A stretch of 64,000 nucleotides of DNA from Diprion similis (taxonomy: Eukaryota > Arthropoda > Insecta > Hymenoptera > Diprionidae): assembly GCF_021155765.1 (NCBI RefSeq), contig NC_060110.1, positions 1,054,001 to 1,118,000 of the forward strand. Reading direction: 5' to 3'. The notes under the pieces were generated by a model, which saw nothing but the letters and a program-made list of their open reading frames with translations, ran no database searches and was not told the DNA's origin. Numbering within the stretch: the stretch's first letter is position 1; each line of letters starts with the position of its first letter. Positions 1 through 14,401 of the stretch are shown here, in pieces. Both the position numbers and the translations under genes were made by a program.

Positions 1-691
1 TAGGTAACGGATCACAACGTAATAGATTTCATTAGAGCTATTACGATGTATAGTTGATGCGGAAAAAGCAAACAGATTTTGTTTCGATGTTTACATGTAG
101 TGAGTAAATTAGAAGCATTGGCCATCCATAGATCCGGAGTAAAAAAAAAAATAATGGATATGTAATGTATGGCCATTTTGAAAGAGTGAGAATTTGAAAA
201 ATAAGTACGGCATCAAATGAAATAAGGGATCAGAGCACGGCTTATTGTATGGTACACAAACTTAATATTCGGAAGAAACGACTGATAAAATAATTGTGTG
301 TCGAAAGTTGAAGATATGAGAATACGTAAATCATTTGAGCCATTGAGACATTTTTATAAAAAAGTGGAATTTAATAACAGATGAAGTATAATCATAACGA
401 ATGAAAGTATCCCCTAATATGCTTGGAAAGCCATTCGGGTTGTAATCTGCCACTATACACTATACAAAATTCACCACAAACTAATCACTTATACAAAATG
501 GCCGACAAAACTGATTTCACAAGCATTGCTTTTTAACAAGCTCTATCGATGCAACGAAAAAACAACGTTGAATTGTAAAATCTCAAGTTTTGTTTTAGTG
601 TAGGTGAAATAAAAGTAAATCGTAAGGATGGAAGTTCATAATAACATAAAGATATTAAGGGATGTAATTAAGAGAAAAGATTGGGTATAAT
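1..691 (-). other. Moesin 3' UTR / downstream sequence
   Basis: AT-rich sequence after the Moesin stop codon. No canonical AATAAA is visible on the minus strand here; an ATTAAA variant (TTTAAT on plus, near 370) is the only candidate. The mature 3' end may lie here or beyond the window edge. No ORF is worth calling. Confidence 0.5.
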
Positions 692-3600
692 CTACATGTT
701 CTCAAACTGGTCAACACGACGTTTAGTATTGCCTTTGCGAATCTCACGTAGCGTTTTGTATTTATCACGTCCCTGGCGTATGTTTTCCCTGTGAATTTTG
801 TCCATTGCCGTTTCCTTCGTTTCATCACGAGACTGGGCCAAGTCCTGCTTCAGAGCCTATTGAAAAAAAAAGTTTAGAATGAAAGTGTGAAATTTACTTT
901 GTCTTGATTTACGATTTTGGATGATAAATAATATATTATACTTAAGGACCAATCCCTCTAAATGCAATGCATATCTGCGATATCAACTGAATAGCAATTC
1001 AACAAAGGATAATTCACTACATTATAATATTAACTACGGTCATCAAAGGCCTGGAAGCCAATTTAAAATTTCATAAGCAAGTATCTGCTATCGTAAAAGA
1101 TTTATGGGAGGTAACCATGGATGGTGAGAAATTATTACAGAGAAATTGAGGATGTCCTTAAATGAAAGTTAGTATATTATCATTATTTTCTGCTAAGTTT
1201 CTCCGAAATATGTAAATAGTGATCATCTCGAACGGCAGAGTAGAAAAATATTTACCTTCAACTGATCGTGCAGCCGTTCATTTCTTTCTGCCAAAGTACG
1301 TCGCTCTTCAACTGGATCGATAATCGATTCGTCAGTAGCAAGATCTTTAGTAACTTGACCCTGAGGCGATTCGTCTTCCCCCTCTTCTTCGCCCTCTTCT
1401 TCATTTTCTTCGACATGATGATGCTGGGGAGTCGAACTGGCTTGGAATGCTCTATCAGCCTCCTCTTGTCGTATTCTGTAGATTAATGTCAATTTACTTA
1501 TTTGTTTTATGCAAATTATGTTATCGTAACACAATTGAACAACTGCGATTGAGATGCGATCTAATCTCATTCATACTAATTCAAATATAAAATTTATACT
1601 TTAGTTTCAACTATTTATTACAAACTGCAATAAATTAATAGGTTTAGTAATGCAAAATCACCTGGCTGCCTCTACTTCTTCTTGAAGTCTTCGAGCCTCC
1701 GCATCTTTCATTTCAACTTCGGATTGAATGCGTTGAACCTCCTCCTGCTTTGCTCTGATTTCCTGTTCCAGCTTCATACGTTCAGCAAGTTCCATTTCTT
1801 GCGAGCGTTCTAGTTTCTCCATCATCACCGTCAGTTCCTAAGAATATCATGAAATCAGTTTTAAATTAGAAAACAATATGACTACTATATAACGCAATTG
1901 ACAATGTAATTGCATATTCAACTAGACAAAAAAAAATCCGAAATATGCAATCAGTCACATCAAGAAAACTTCTTCTAGTCACATTTGCTTTACATGATTT
2001 TTTTGTGTGAACCATTCATTGTATTTATTCTATTCGATCAAGTTGCCAAACATTGTTGGTAAAATTAATAATGAGAATTATTTTGTGCAAGATTGTCATT
2101 TTGTTAAACTGGGACCAGGTACTTAGACACCTGTTCAGTAAGTAGTTTAATATGAAAGTCCAACAAACGGTAATCGCGGAATATACTCAATACAAAAACA
2201 GCATTTGATATGTAAAAAAAAAATTGTGTCGCTTGGAAGAGATTTGCGACCCAATTTCCAAGTGACTATAAACAAATCACTTATAGCAATAACGTGTGAT
2301 CCAAATCTACGGTAAAAACAAAATGAAAAAAACTAGCTACACAAATAGTCATTTGTAGAGGCACTTTAAACACAGGTAAATTAATATTTTATCCAATTAT
2401 CGGTTATGTATTAAAGTCTATTCTTGTGGTCAATTGTAAGGTTTGTGTAGAAGAATTCTTGTTAAAATAACAAATTTGTTTAAAAAATCATATTCTACTT
2501 GAAAGTGAGCACTGGGTAATAATTTCGATTAAAAGAGTATTTTCATAGCGTAAAAAACGCAAGTAACTATATAGAAGTTATGGAAAATAGCCAAGACAAA
2601 CTCAATGATTTTGGTCATGCATTACATACAAAAATATATGGATTAAAAAAGATTTCTTCAACTAAACTCACTCCTGAAGTAGAGTGATGAGACGTTTTTT
2701 TTTGTTTGTTTTTTTTTTTTCAAACTAAAATAATAACCACACTGGTAGAGATTTGTGAGCCAAACATTATAAGTGAAATTAAAGAAAAAAATAACGTTAC
2801 GAAACGAAATTAAAAGAAGAGAAACATCTAGAATGGAAACTGGTGTCTCACCAATAAATATTTGGAATAACGTGCTAGCACTGCATTGGTAAGACATGCA
2901 TGCGCTATTGCCATGATTTGCAAAATCGCCTAGAATTTTAAACCCTATTTTAAAAGTATGAAAGTACGCGAGGGCATCATTTGTGAGCGAATTTCAATTA
3001 TTCCCTATAATGAGTTTGACAGTGTTAAACTGTTTTTGATGTGTGAGATTATTTTTGGTGAGGCAAATTGTAAAATAATTTACCTTCTGACGATCTTCAA
3101 GCTCTTCTTTAGCGGCTTGCAGCTGTTTCAACTGTTCCTCTAAACGTCTAATCATTTCCTGAGCTTCTGATAATTCAGCTTGCCGTCTCTCCATTTCTTC
3201 AGCCATACTCCTCAGCCTTTCCTCGTACTCCTGCTGTTTCTTTTCAGCTCGTTCTCTCGCGGCTATTTCCAACTGAAGCTTTTCTCTCTGCTGTTGCTTA
3301 GCAATTTTCTCCTCACGGGCTTGTGCCTTTAATAAACGACCAGTTATTCGGTTGACGAAAAGTTATAAGATATCAAAGATATAAGGATTCATTAAAAAAA
3401 AAAAGAAGATTCAGTTTTCATTTACCGCCCTCAGATAATAATTCACATCATGGCAATCAAGAGTAGCAAATACAAAAGTAAACATCATAGGGCGGTAGAA
3501 ACTAAAGTTATTGACAGTATTGATAGTTGGATAAAATTCAACGCACCTTCATTTGTTGAACGTCAATGGTATCGGGTTTGCGTCTTCGCATGTACAAATC

Positions 3601-4451
3601 GTGATTGCCCATGCAGAGTGCCAAGATTCTCTTGTTAATCCTAACTCTAGGTGCAAAGAATACGAAGTCTGGAGCTTTCTTATCGATTGGTTTGATGATA
3701 AACTTTCTATCATTGAAGGAAATGTTGCGGATCTCTGACCACGGAAAGCCAATTTTTGGCGTCAGTTTATCATCTTTTTCGTAAATATTTAGACCAAGAG
3801 CGTCGACACCGAGCCAAAGTTCGGTACCCTTCTTGTTGCGAATTTCGAAGTAATTCACTCCGTACATTTCCAAATCCTGAATACAAAAAAATAATAAAAG
3901 TTTGAATCCCTTGTAAATGAAAATTAATTCAACATCATTAATCAATAGCTCCGACATTTCCAATACCTGAGCGATCTTGAGATACTCCATCATCGCATCT
4001 TCACGAAGCATTCCTCGATGTTCCTGCCACCAAGTTGTGACGGATCCTTCCCATTCATCCTGGCTCATTTTGTGCTGATCCATAACACGTTGCGGTAGCA
4101 AACGATCATTTGCCAAAAATCCAGAACTATGAGTACTCTTCACAAAGTCACCGTGACGAGCTTGAACCGCGTACGACGCCAAAAGTACGGACGTCTCTGG
4201 TGGGCAGTAAATTTCGTCTGTCAAGATCGTATTTTTCACCTAAAATACAGAAAGAATAATTCAATGAATATCTACGTGACGCAACTTTGTCATGATATTG
4301 AATTTTGAAGCTTTGTTTGAGCCGCCACCTGAAGGTAGAAGAGACGAAGCGTGATGTCCTGAATAATTTCCTCGGCAACATCTTCTGGGTAGAATTTAGC
4401 ACGGAATTTGAATTGCAGCGGGTTCTCCTTCTTCACGTCTTGATTCATCAC
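692..4451 (-). CDS. Moe: Moesin 3' exon cluster (FERM F2/F3, coiled coil, C-ERMAD)
   Basis: Seven exons within 3.8 kb carry residues 65-573. The exons at 4329-4451, 3967-4239, 3547-3876 and 3084-3326 are all whole multiples of three (41, 91, 110 and 81 codons) and phase 0. Only the 1662-1837 / 1256-1475 junction splits a codon (an Arg). The intron at 1838-3083 shows nothing but AT-rich sequence. The stop codon TAG is at 692-694. Confidence 0.96.
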
Positions 4452-7400
4452 CTGTAACCCAAGATTAAACGATATTATTGTCATGTGCTGTTCATGCAGC
4501 CTGCGTCGCCGACAGAACTGCAGTTCAAATGACAATTTTATATGCAAACAAGTTTCTATAAAACGAACTTTGACATTAATACAAAACAATTGGAAATCAT
4601 GCACAAAGAGAAAGTGTTTGTAATTACTGTGAAAGAAATTCAACCAATAAACACAATTAATATTCAATAATCTATGAAGATAATCAGAAAAACATACTTT
4701 ATATTAATAAAGTCTGATGAATTCCAACTTAGTAATATTTGTTTTTCAATAAAAAGAATAACAAATCATTCGTACCTTTAATATTGTAAATTTATTAATA
4801 ACATGTGTAATGAGAAACAAATCGATTTTAATACTCTGCCAAAAAAACAAAAAAACTTAACCATTGGTCTTCATGCACAAGACAATTCTATTTTTCATGC
4901 TATCTAAACCCCACAATGCATTCGTGAAAATCAACCGATAACAATATTTGAGCTATTTTTTTTCTGGTGGCAAATAATTGAGATCATAAATAATATCCTG
5001 CAGTGACAATCCTTAGAGCTGTTACGCAAATGAATGACGATTGGAAAAAAAAAGAAAAAGTAAAACAGACTGATATCGAGCACAGATTTTGCGATTTGAA
5101 TATTGAGACAGTGATAATCTGTGTAATTGACGTCACGCGAATGAAAGATAAAAATTTGAAGATTCAATTTGAAAAATATTAACAATACGTAAGTAATTTT
5201 TAATCCGATTTTAGATAAAGGTGGATTTAAAAAATAATTAGACGTGAAAAAAATCTTGTGCCACTAGAAAGCTTTTAATGCAGCAACACGTTTGACAAAT
5301 ACAACAAATTGAATTGGTTAATTCATCTTACGTGCCAAATTTTTCGACGATTGAACAAACCCACCTGTAATAATTATACGCCAATGATACACTGCATACT
5401 CAACCTTCAATAAATGGTAATTTGTTCTTCATTCACATTATTCAATGTATATGTAAAATGTGAATATAAGAAAAGTTATTATGTGTATGAAAAAACAATA
5501 TAGGTACTAAATCTTTTTTTGTTATTGCATAAAAAATATGATATCAAAGGATATGATTATAAAAATAATAATAACGATTGATGTGAAAAATCGAGAGAAA
5601 AAGAGATCGATAACATATTTAAAAAGAAATAAAACAAAAAATAATGATATGCTCTTACTTTGATAATAAATACATCTAGAATTGTACATTTTCTTGTGGA
5701 AACTATGCAATCATATAACAATCTATTACCATCGTTATACGTATAATTGCATTACACATGTTCACAACAAAAGCTGCGGTCTAATTGATGATCTTATAAC
5801 ATGTTAATTGCGAGCTTTGTAAAAATTTCGAATACGAAAGCATCGAGAATATAATGTGCATGCGAAATAACCATACGCACATGTATTATATGTACCATAT
5901 TTATATTAATGCATCATTATTTGATTTAAAAATAAAGTGGCACAATGTTTATCGTATAAAAAAACTTAAGACGAAATAATTGTGCTACGGAAAAACATAC
6001 GTTGACCAACTTTTGAAATCTCTGCGAGGTTTGAACGTTATTCTTACCAAATTTCCATTCGTCGCAGGCAAAAATTTTTTTGGTAGATAATTACCAAACT
6101 TTCAATACGTGACTTTCCCGTTACGTTTCAATTAAATATTATACAACCTGTTGGAAAGTCCACCTATAAATAACTATAAAGTTACGATCTATACACTTAC
6201 CAAGATTCAATATGTTTCCAAAATGCTACTAGGCAATCATGCGTCAATTATTTATAGATTAAAAAGTACTTCAGAACTATTGTATAAATGGTGTTTTTTG
6301 ATTAATGTTATTCTGCTTACCCTAGACAAGAATGAAAGTCCGGTCTGGTAGTTCATCATTTTAGTTAGCATGCGTTTCGAAAATAGAAAGACATAGTAAA
6401 ATTAAAGCATTAGGTACAGAGTACAGTAGAAAATGATTATAATAACAAGATTGAACTTTCTGACATTTATGCAACAAACACAATAGACGAAAGAAATCCC
6501 ATTACAGCAACCATTAAAGCTTAACCAGATGGCGAAATGTCATGAATATACAATTGTTATTTGAATATTCATTTATTTTTTAAAGATTTTTTTTTTTTTA
6601 CCTCACAACGGAAAATTTCAGTAATTAAATTAGCCTAATTTTGTGCTGAAATTTTACTGCGTAAACGATGCAAACTTCAACCTCATTTGTAAAACGATGC
6701 GTGTCGTGTTAGACAAAAAAAAAATTAGTTCCGGTGAATTGTCTCCTGTCATCACGTTTCTTCTCTAATTAAGATGTTTCAAAGCGATTAAAATTACCCA
6801 AACTATACATATATATTATGTAGAAATCGTTATACGAAATAATCTCTTCTTTTACAACACGTGGCCTGCAAATGATACAAAATTCCGATACTGACAGAAA
6901 TGAATGAGGTTCAGAAGATAGTAACGTTACTGCAACAATGCATCTTTAAGAAAAATCGTTACTTCGCAATTTGAAGATTGCCTGATATTCAGTGAATCCT
7001 AATAACCAAAACATCCTTATATTTTAAAAACGCAACTCATTGAGAAAGTCATTCTAAAATTGTGCAATAATGATTCTTGCCCCAAATGTTTCGTTACGTT
7101 AACGTCAAAAACTTCAGCCTGTTAGAAATGCCTAGAACGGTCAATGGGATTTTATATTATAAACATAATTGTAATTCTATTTGACTTGAATAAAAAAATA
7201 ATACAACATTGTAACATTTACATCATCTACCTCCAACAATAAATGATATTTGTATTTTATAATTTATGCAATATAACGAATGACAAATTCGTCCCTCGCT
7301 GTTTCCATGCCTCAAGCCTCGAGGAATGTGCAACTACTCGATAATCTCGTAGTAAAATCTCTAATCGTAAGATTACATGTGGTATCGGGACTAACGAAGC

Positions 7401-10400
7401 GATCTGCCCGAGGTATATGCTCAGAGTGTTAAATTACGTCATACACCGAAGCTTAAAATCGATAAGATTATTCGCAGGAATCGCAGGGTATTACACACAC
7501 ATTCACAGTCATAGCGTATTATCGATTCACGTGAACGGTAACTTTTCTCTGCCGTCAAGCCATGATCGTCAAATTGTACGTTCACGTGTCTGGTCTGGCG
7601 CCTTCGACGAGACAAGAATCAATTACGTCATTGAATGCCGCTATTCCGACATGTTGTAGATATGGATGCAAGTATGCTCGGAATTCCAATGTTAGTTACT
7701 TTAAACGATACGTGTATCGCCAAAAGTCGGCAGCCTTCCCCCGATGACCCAGAAATTACGAGTATACCGTGTGTCCATGAGGAAAGTGCGCACCTTATGC
7801 GCGTGCGTCAAGTCCTTCAAATTTTATTGGCCGACATTTTCCCCCTGATTGAGTAGCCGACGCAATACCAATTGCGACTGTCAGATTTTGTCCCTAGGAG
7901 CCCACAGCTAGCGGTAGGCTCCTAGGGACATTTTAAGTGACTGATTTCATCGAATTCGCTCCTATTACCAGAGTCCCGTTTCAGAATGAGACTGAAATTA
8001 GTAACATTATCGCGACGACAATGGCAACTGTCAGATAATGTCCCTAGGAGCCCACAGCTAACGGTGGGCTCCTAGGGACATTTTTTTACAGTCGCGAATG
8101 GTATTGCGTCGGGTGCTCAATCGCATTACGCATAAGATGCGCACTTTTCTCATGGACACACGGTATAGGCACGACCAAAAGTCGCATCGCATCGCCTGCA
8201 TCGCCATGCAGGTAACAACACCGGTCAATGCGTGACTGATTTCATTAAATTCGCTCCTATTATCCGGTTCCCGTTTCAGAACGAGGCTGAAGTTAGTAAC
8301 ATTAACGCAACGAAAAATTCGGGGGAAAAAGTTAATTACTATTTTTCAATATTATAGTAACTTTGAAGTGGCTAAATTATGGAAACATAAAACTTCTTTT
8401 GCCTTATTATAATTTACTGCATTTCAAACGTTCTGAAAATAATGAAATAACGATTTTTCCGAAACGTAAATCATTACGATAACGTCACTAACTTTAGACT
8501 CATATTTCAGATGCGTTCATTAGCCATTCTGGAACGGATATTTGACATTTAGATCCGTCAAGCTCGATCGGAAACTTGACTTTTCATTGACACCGAAACG
8601 TTAACGTGTTCGATCACACTCTTCAAGACCTTTTTGTAGTGAGATTGCATCAAGTTTGATCCATAGAAATGTCAGATACATTAAATTTTTTCTAATCACG
8701 AAGAAAATAGTGAAATAACAAAAATGAATCAATCAAGATCATAAACTTGTATTATCACGACAAGTGTTGGAAAAGTGGAGCTGTGAGTCGTGACGTAGAA
8801 TTTAATATACTAATTTTACAATTAGTCGTTGCAGATTATTACTGCGGACGGCCATAATCACACACACACAGCAAGATTATCGTAAGCCAATCCAATAACT
8901 TAGTGTCACCTAACGTTTGATCGATAACAACCGAAATACCAAATTCTATCAAGATAGTTTTTATCGACGTTTTAAACGATAACAAGAATCCCATCGCCGT
9001 ATAACTTTGTTTACGCGTGTTAGAAATAATTATATTACCTATAACTATATACACACAGGTATATGCTTATACTTTGTAGAAAAACATGTGTTCGATGCTG
9101 CTTCGATAAGGTCAGTTGACACAAAAAAAAGGGGAAAAAAATTGTATCTGACTCTTTCGTAAATTTTCCTATAGAAACGGGATCAAAACTGAACATAAAT
9201 TCTAGAATCTGTTAAAGAATTTCAATATTTCGGCTCTGTGAACAATTCAACATAACCTGCTGTGCACTTGATAATTGCAAAAATTAATCTTCGATTTTTT
9301 CGAGATACTTTTGTTGCATAATATAAATATGAAAGACCAAAGAAGGTTTGGAAGGCTCTGGAAAGTTGTACAAACAAACAAAAGGGGGGAAAAAAAAAAC
9401 AAGACAAAATAATGTAAAAAGTAAATTTCTTCTTGTCTACAACGAAGTAGAATAATAAAAAAAAATTGAGCAAAAAATTAATCAGCCTATTGCTGGCGGA
9501 ATAATAATCCTGAATACTGATAGTTAGCGTGGCAGCGAATATATACATACATATATATATTTTTTTATCGCAATTCCCGGAAGGGTGGTCGTTTCACGAT
9601 AAGATAAACGTTACCGTTGATTCCGTTATTTCAGCACGGTAAAGGAAAGGAAAGGAAACGTAGAAATCGGAGGAAGCAACTCCTCCTCCGGATTACAATC
9701 TCTTAGCTGGAGCTGCAACGCGAGTTACCGTCTCGCTTCTTCTCGTCTTTTCACAATCAGAGTTTGTTTTATCTAACGTGTGTGTCACAAGACCAGCTAG
9801 ACGTATTATAGAGAGGCTTCATGTGAAATAAAAAAGTGAGCTCCTGCAGGCGGAGTAGCCGACATCATCATCATCATCATCATAATTCACTCGTGGAATT
9901 TTCCTTGTTATATCGCGTTTTATTTTGTGGTAAACTCGGTGACGTAATAGCAGAATCAAGCTGCAGCTCACCAGACGCGTTAAAGATGGTGAATCGGTTT
10001 GAATAAAAACGAAGGGTTTGAAAAAACGGAAAAAAAAAAAAATAATATACAATATCCAAAAATTTTATTCGCGGTAACGATGCGGTGAAATTGAATGAAA
10101 AACCATATCTAAAATTTAATACAAACAAATGAATGCAAATTCAAATAATACGATCAAAAATCTAAGGAATTTAAGAAAAAATTTCATCGTGTAGCAATCA
10201 GAACGTTAAAAATTATTAAACTATGGTATTTTTCATCCGATTTCGACGTTTTTGAACTCATTTTGCTACAGCTGATCATACATTGTAAAACTGATTAAAA
10301 TGTAACGTATAATGCGTCGTGCTTATATATGAGTCATTTAAGTCAAATAAAAAATTCATCTCGTTAGTTAAGTGAGGTCATGAATATCTGAATGGATAAA

Positions 10401-11731
10401 TAAAAGTATTTCGCATTTTCAAAATGTTCGGATGAAAACCGTGAGAATTTAATTATTTTGTACGTTTTAATTTTCTTTATCATCTTGATAGTGAAGAAAA
10501 TAGGTCCAAAAACATTAGAATAGGATTTAAAAAAAAACAACAACAAAAAAAAAACGTCAGTTTAATTATGTTCTACGTTCTGCCTGAAAAAAAGAACGTA
10601 TCTACCTCTTCACAAAATATTTAAATCTTAGATTCCATTATTGGAATTTGTTCAAAATCACTTCTGTTACATTATTATACTATTTTGGCCTACTATGACG
10701 AAAATGTTGTTTCATTCGGTGTTTTCCGTATAATATCGAGGACTGAGAACCAAAAGGGCGCAATCGATTGTTTTTCTTTTCTTTTTTTTTTTTTTCGATT
10801 TATGGAACCCGGTAAAAAAATTTCAAACAATTTGTCCGGTCGATTCATGCTCGAATTATCGGAATTGGGAGTGAACAAACAGGAAACTGGTTTTGCTAAT
10901 CTTTTCTCCTTCCTTTTTATCCACTGAGTATTTCTCTTTCCATTTTATACGCCAAACTGAAGACACCAATAGCATCACCGTTCTTTTCATTCTATACCTA
11001 CATCGAAGAATTTCATTCTACGGTTCGACTTATTTGGAATTTGCGGTTACAACAGGTTCGCAGTTGGTTTTTTCCTTCTTTTTATCGCGGTTTCCGGTTG
11101 TCAAACGAAAACTATCTAGGTACACAATAATAGCAGATCAACTTTAGAGAAAATTCTAATCAATGTTTCGAGAACCAATTCGATTGTTACACACCTAAAT
11201 GCATTACCGTATTTCTTAATTAATTGGTTGCTGATGTAAAAACACTTTAAATATCGAAGAAAATTCGAATCAGTCGAGAATATATTTTCACCATAGAATT
11301 ACAGTATTCCCTGAAAGTCATCAAAATTCCTTTGTCATAAGGTTAAAGTTCGAGTTAACGTTATTGTAAAATGCAACTGTAGAAACAAAGCACTGAAATA
11401 AATAAATATTTATCTGTCACCTTAGTAAACCGTATAAAGCAAAATATAGATACTCATAATTTGAAAATTTGATTCCTTTGAAAAAAATAATTTTTACCGA
11501 TATACCGCATATTAGGAAAAAAAAAAAAAAAAAAAGTCGAGTCAGCGATCTATTTTAAACAGTAAAATGATCGTTAATCCGCTTTCATTTTCCGTGTAAA
11601 AAAAAATTACGCAAAGAGAACTGAACAGGAAATTTGAAGAATATTCCGGGCGTTGATCATAACGTTATAAAAGTCTTCTTCGTAATGGGAGTGAAAATCC
11701 CGTGAAAATGATAAAAATACTGCATTAAAAG

Positions 11732-11772
<41 letters not shown>

Positions 11773-13119
11773 GTTTTTCTTTTTTCAACCTCGCAAAAAT
11801 GATCCACGACAAAATTTTCTAGATCACGTTGAAGTACGGTAAATACATGTCTGCATTCTACTTGTTGCTTCGAATATCGACATTATAAACGAATCTGCAC
11901 GCATATGATGGATAATTAAAGTATAGATATGTACAATATATGGGATAGAGAAAGAGAATTAGAGAGAGAGGGAGAGAGAGAGAGAGAGAAGAGGAAGACC
12001 GACTCGATTACGTCACACAGTTGAAAAATTACGTCGGCACCGAGTGTGTACCTCATATGCATGTGATATATGAGTCACGATACGAGCGTATATGTGACAC
12101 GCACGAATGCGTGAATTAGCGAATTATACATGTGACGATCACGTTCGGCTTTGAGTTCATAAAAAAATGTGGTCTTTTGGATTTCTATTTCACGTTACAT
12201 GCTTTATTCTGCGATATAAGTGCTAAATCCTTAAAAATAGCGAGTATGTAATTACTTCGCGGACTGATATTTTTCGTCAGCTAGCAAACAACTTGAACAC
12301 ATATGATATGCTAGACAGATTTGCTTGGGATAATAAATTATTTCGTGTAAAAAAAAAAAAAAAAAAGACGAATATATTTAGTATACCATTTGAGATAAGA
12401 GTGAAGGTTATTGTCTTTAAAAAATCTCTTCGGTTAATTGATCTCGAGGAAAAGATATGATTAGAAAAAAAAAAAAAGAAAGAAAAGGAAAAATTGAAAA
12501 AATCTTGTACAAATTCACGTTTCATTCATAATTCAATGTTGCGTTGGGTTAACGTCACTAACTTCAACCTTGCAGACTCGCTAATGTTGCCCATTAGGAC
12601 TTTACAAGTTGGACAATTTTTTTTGTAAACACCTTTAAAATTATTTTTGTAGCTGTATCACCAGAAAATGTGTGAGAATGCTACTGAATTACTATTATTT
12701 TTCATTATTATACAAATCGTATTATATTATCATGCAACAATTGCGATGATTTGATATTGCCGTGAACGAAAAAAAAAGATACAACGTTGCAATAACCGGA
12801 AAATGTAGCATAAACAACTATAATCACGCTAAATAATTAATTGTACAAATTGTACATGAGGCTAAAGTTAGTAAAGTTAACGTAACGATGCAGATTTAGA
12901 CGTATTTCGTAGTAACAAAGTTTTGAAAATATGAATTACGTATACCGCTTTGCCCTATTATAATATTCCCCTTGTTATAAGTCTGTACATAAAAATATTT
13001 CGTAGATTCCAATAAAATTACGTAAAAACGAGTATTTCCGAAACTTAAATCATTACAAATAAAAAAGTTACCAACTTCAGCCTCATAATTCTACCACATT
13101 TCCTTGTAATCCTTGAAAA

Positions 13120-13163
<44 letters not shown>

Positions 13164-14369
13164 ACCCGTTATCGCAACGATATCAATTTCACTGTAATTT
13201 TTTAGAGAAAAAAAAAAAACAAAAAAAAAATGGAATTTTTTTTCAGTCCAGCTTCTGGCACCAAAAAACCAGCGAATCCACCAAAGATAGACGCATGGAC
13301 AGACGGCAACGCCCTGCGTCGTCGTCGTCGACTCGGCATACATTTGTCACATACCCGCGCAGGTAAAACCACGAAAGTAATAAGGCTTACGTAAAAGGCA
13401 CCCGCGGTATTCCGGATAACCAAGCTTCGTTCGATTCTGTCTCCGAGAGAAAGGGGGCGAGGAGAGAAGAGAAGAGAAGAGAAGAGAAGAGAAGAGAAGA
13501 GAAGAGAAGGGAAGGGAAGAGGATAGAAGCTGCTGCGGTTACAGCTGGAAGACACCTGTGGCCTTGGGGCTAATTATACTGGAGCCTTCCATATCTACAC
13601 ATTATGCATATATTACCGTAGCCTGATTACACACGGTGGTAATACATATGGTGCATGGCGTTTGCGGAAAATCGATGACTCCGTCGTGCAAATGTCTTCG
13701 TCACGTGTTCATTGGCACGACAAACGGCATTAAGTAAATAAATAAATAAATAAATGTCGGAAAATTTGGGAATTTGTGAGGCGACAATTTTTTTTTTTTT
13801 TTTTTTACCTTTTTCAACTTTTATATCCGAACATGGAGAAAAATTCGACCAATTATCGATTTTATATTCATTTTACTCTTTTCCTTATTCACTGTGCTAT
13901 CCGAATGATAAAATTTTATAACCGCAAATGATTATGATTATGATTATGCTTAAATACTTTCGTCACATGATTATAGTCTCGTGTATATTATTTGTAAGAG
14001 TATTATAGATAGACAAGTGATACTAAAATACAGGTATGATATAATTTTATCACGTGTTATCGAATGTTGCACGTCTACGAGACATCCTAAATATATGTTT
14101 TTTAACGTCAAATTAATAACAATTTTAATAACGCGGTTTTCGTTGGTTAGGAATTATTACGTTTCTCATAATTCAATAATTAAATTGTTAAGAACAGAAT
14201 ATCTCTGGTAGAATATAGAGGATGAATTAAAGGTTTTTATATGTATAAGTTAAAATATTTCGCAAGTTAAGTTAAGCGAGATCTTAATTTCTAAAATCCA
14301 CTCAAGTAGTCGTTGATCCGATTCTTTAGTTAGTTGCAAAACTGCTTTTACTTTGACCGTATAGATGAG

Positions 14370-14401
<32 letters not shown>

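Larger units (their letters stand above)
7762..8167. mobile_element. Nested fold-back element with two identical-type hairpins
   Basis: The outer arms are inverted copies: TACCGTGTGTCCATGAG at 7764, then GCGCACCTTATGCG, and in reverse near 8126-8165. A second inner pair follows (CGACGCAATACCA at 7859; its reverse complement near 8098-8110). Inside sit two copies of a 42-nt stem-loop with stem TGTCCCTAGGAGCCCAC (7889-7930 and 8039-8080). The left arm carries about 50 bp not present in the right. No ORF of known type is present. Confidence 0.7.

Noticed and set aside
1268..1486. Plus-strand ORF over the Moesin exon 1256-1475
   Set aside because: Antisense shadow of the real coding exon.
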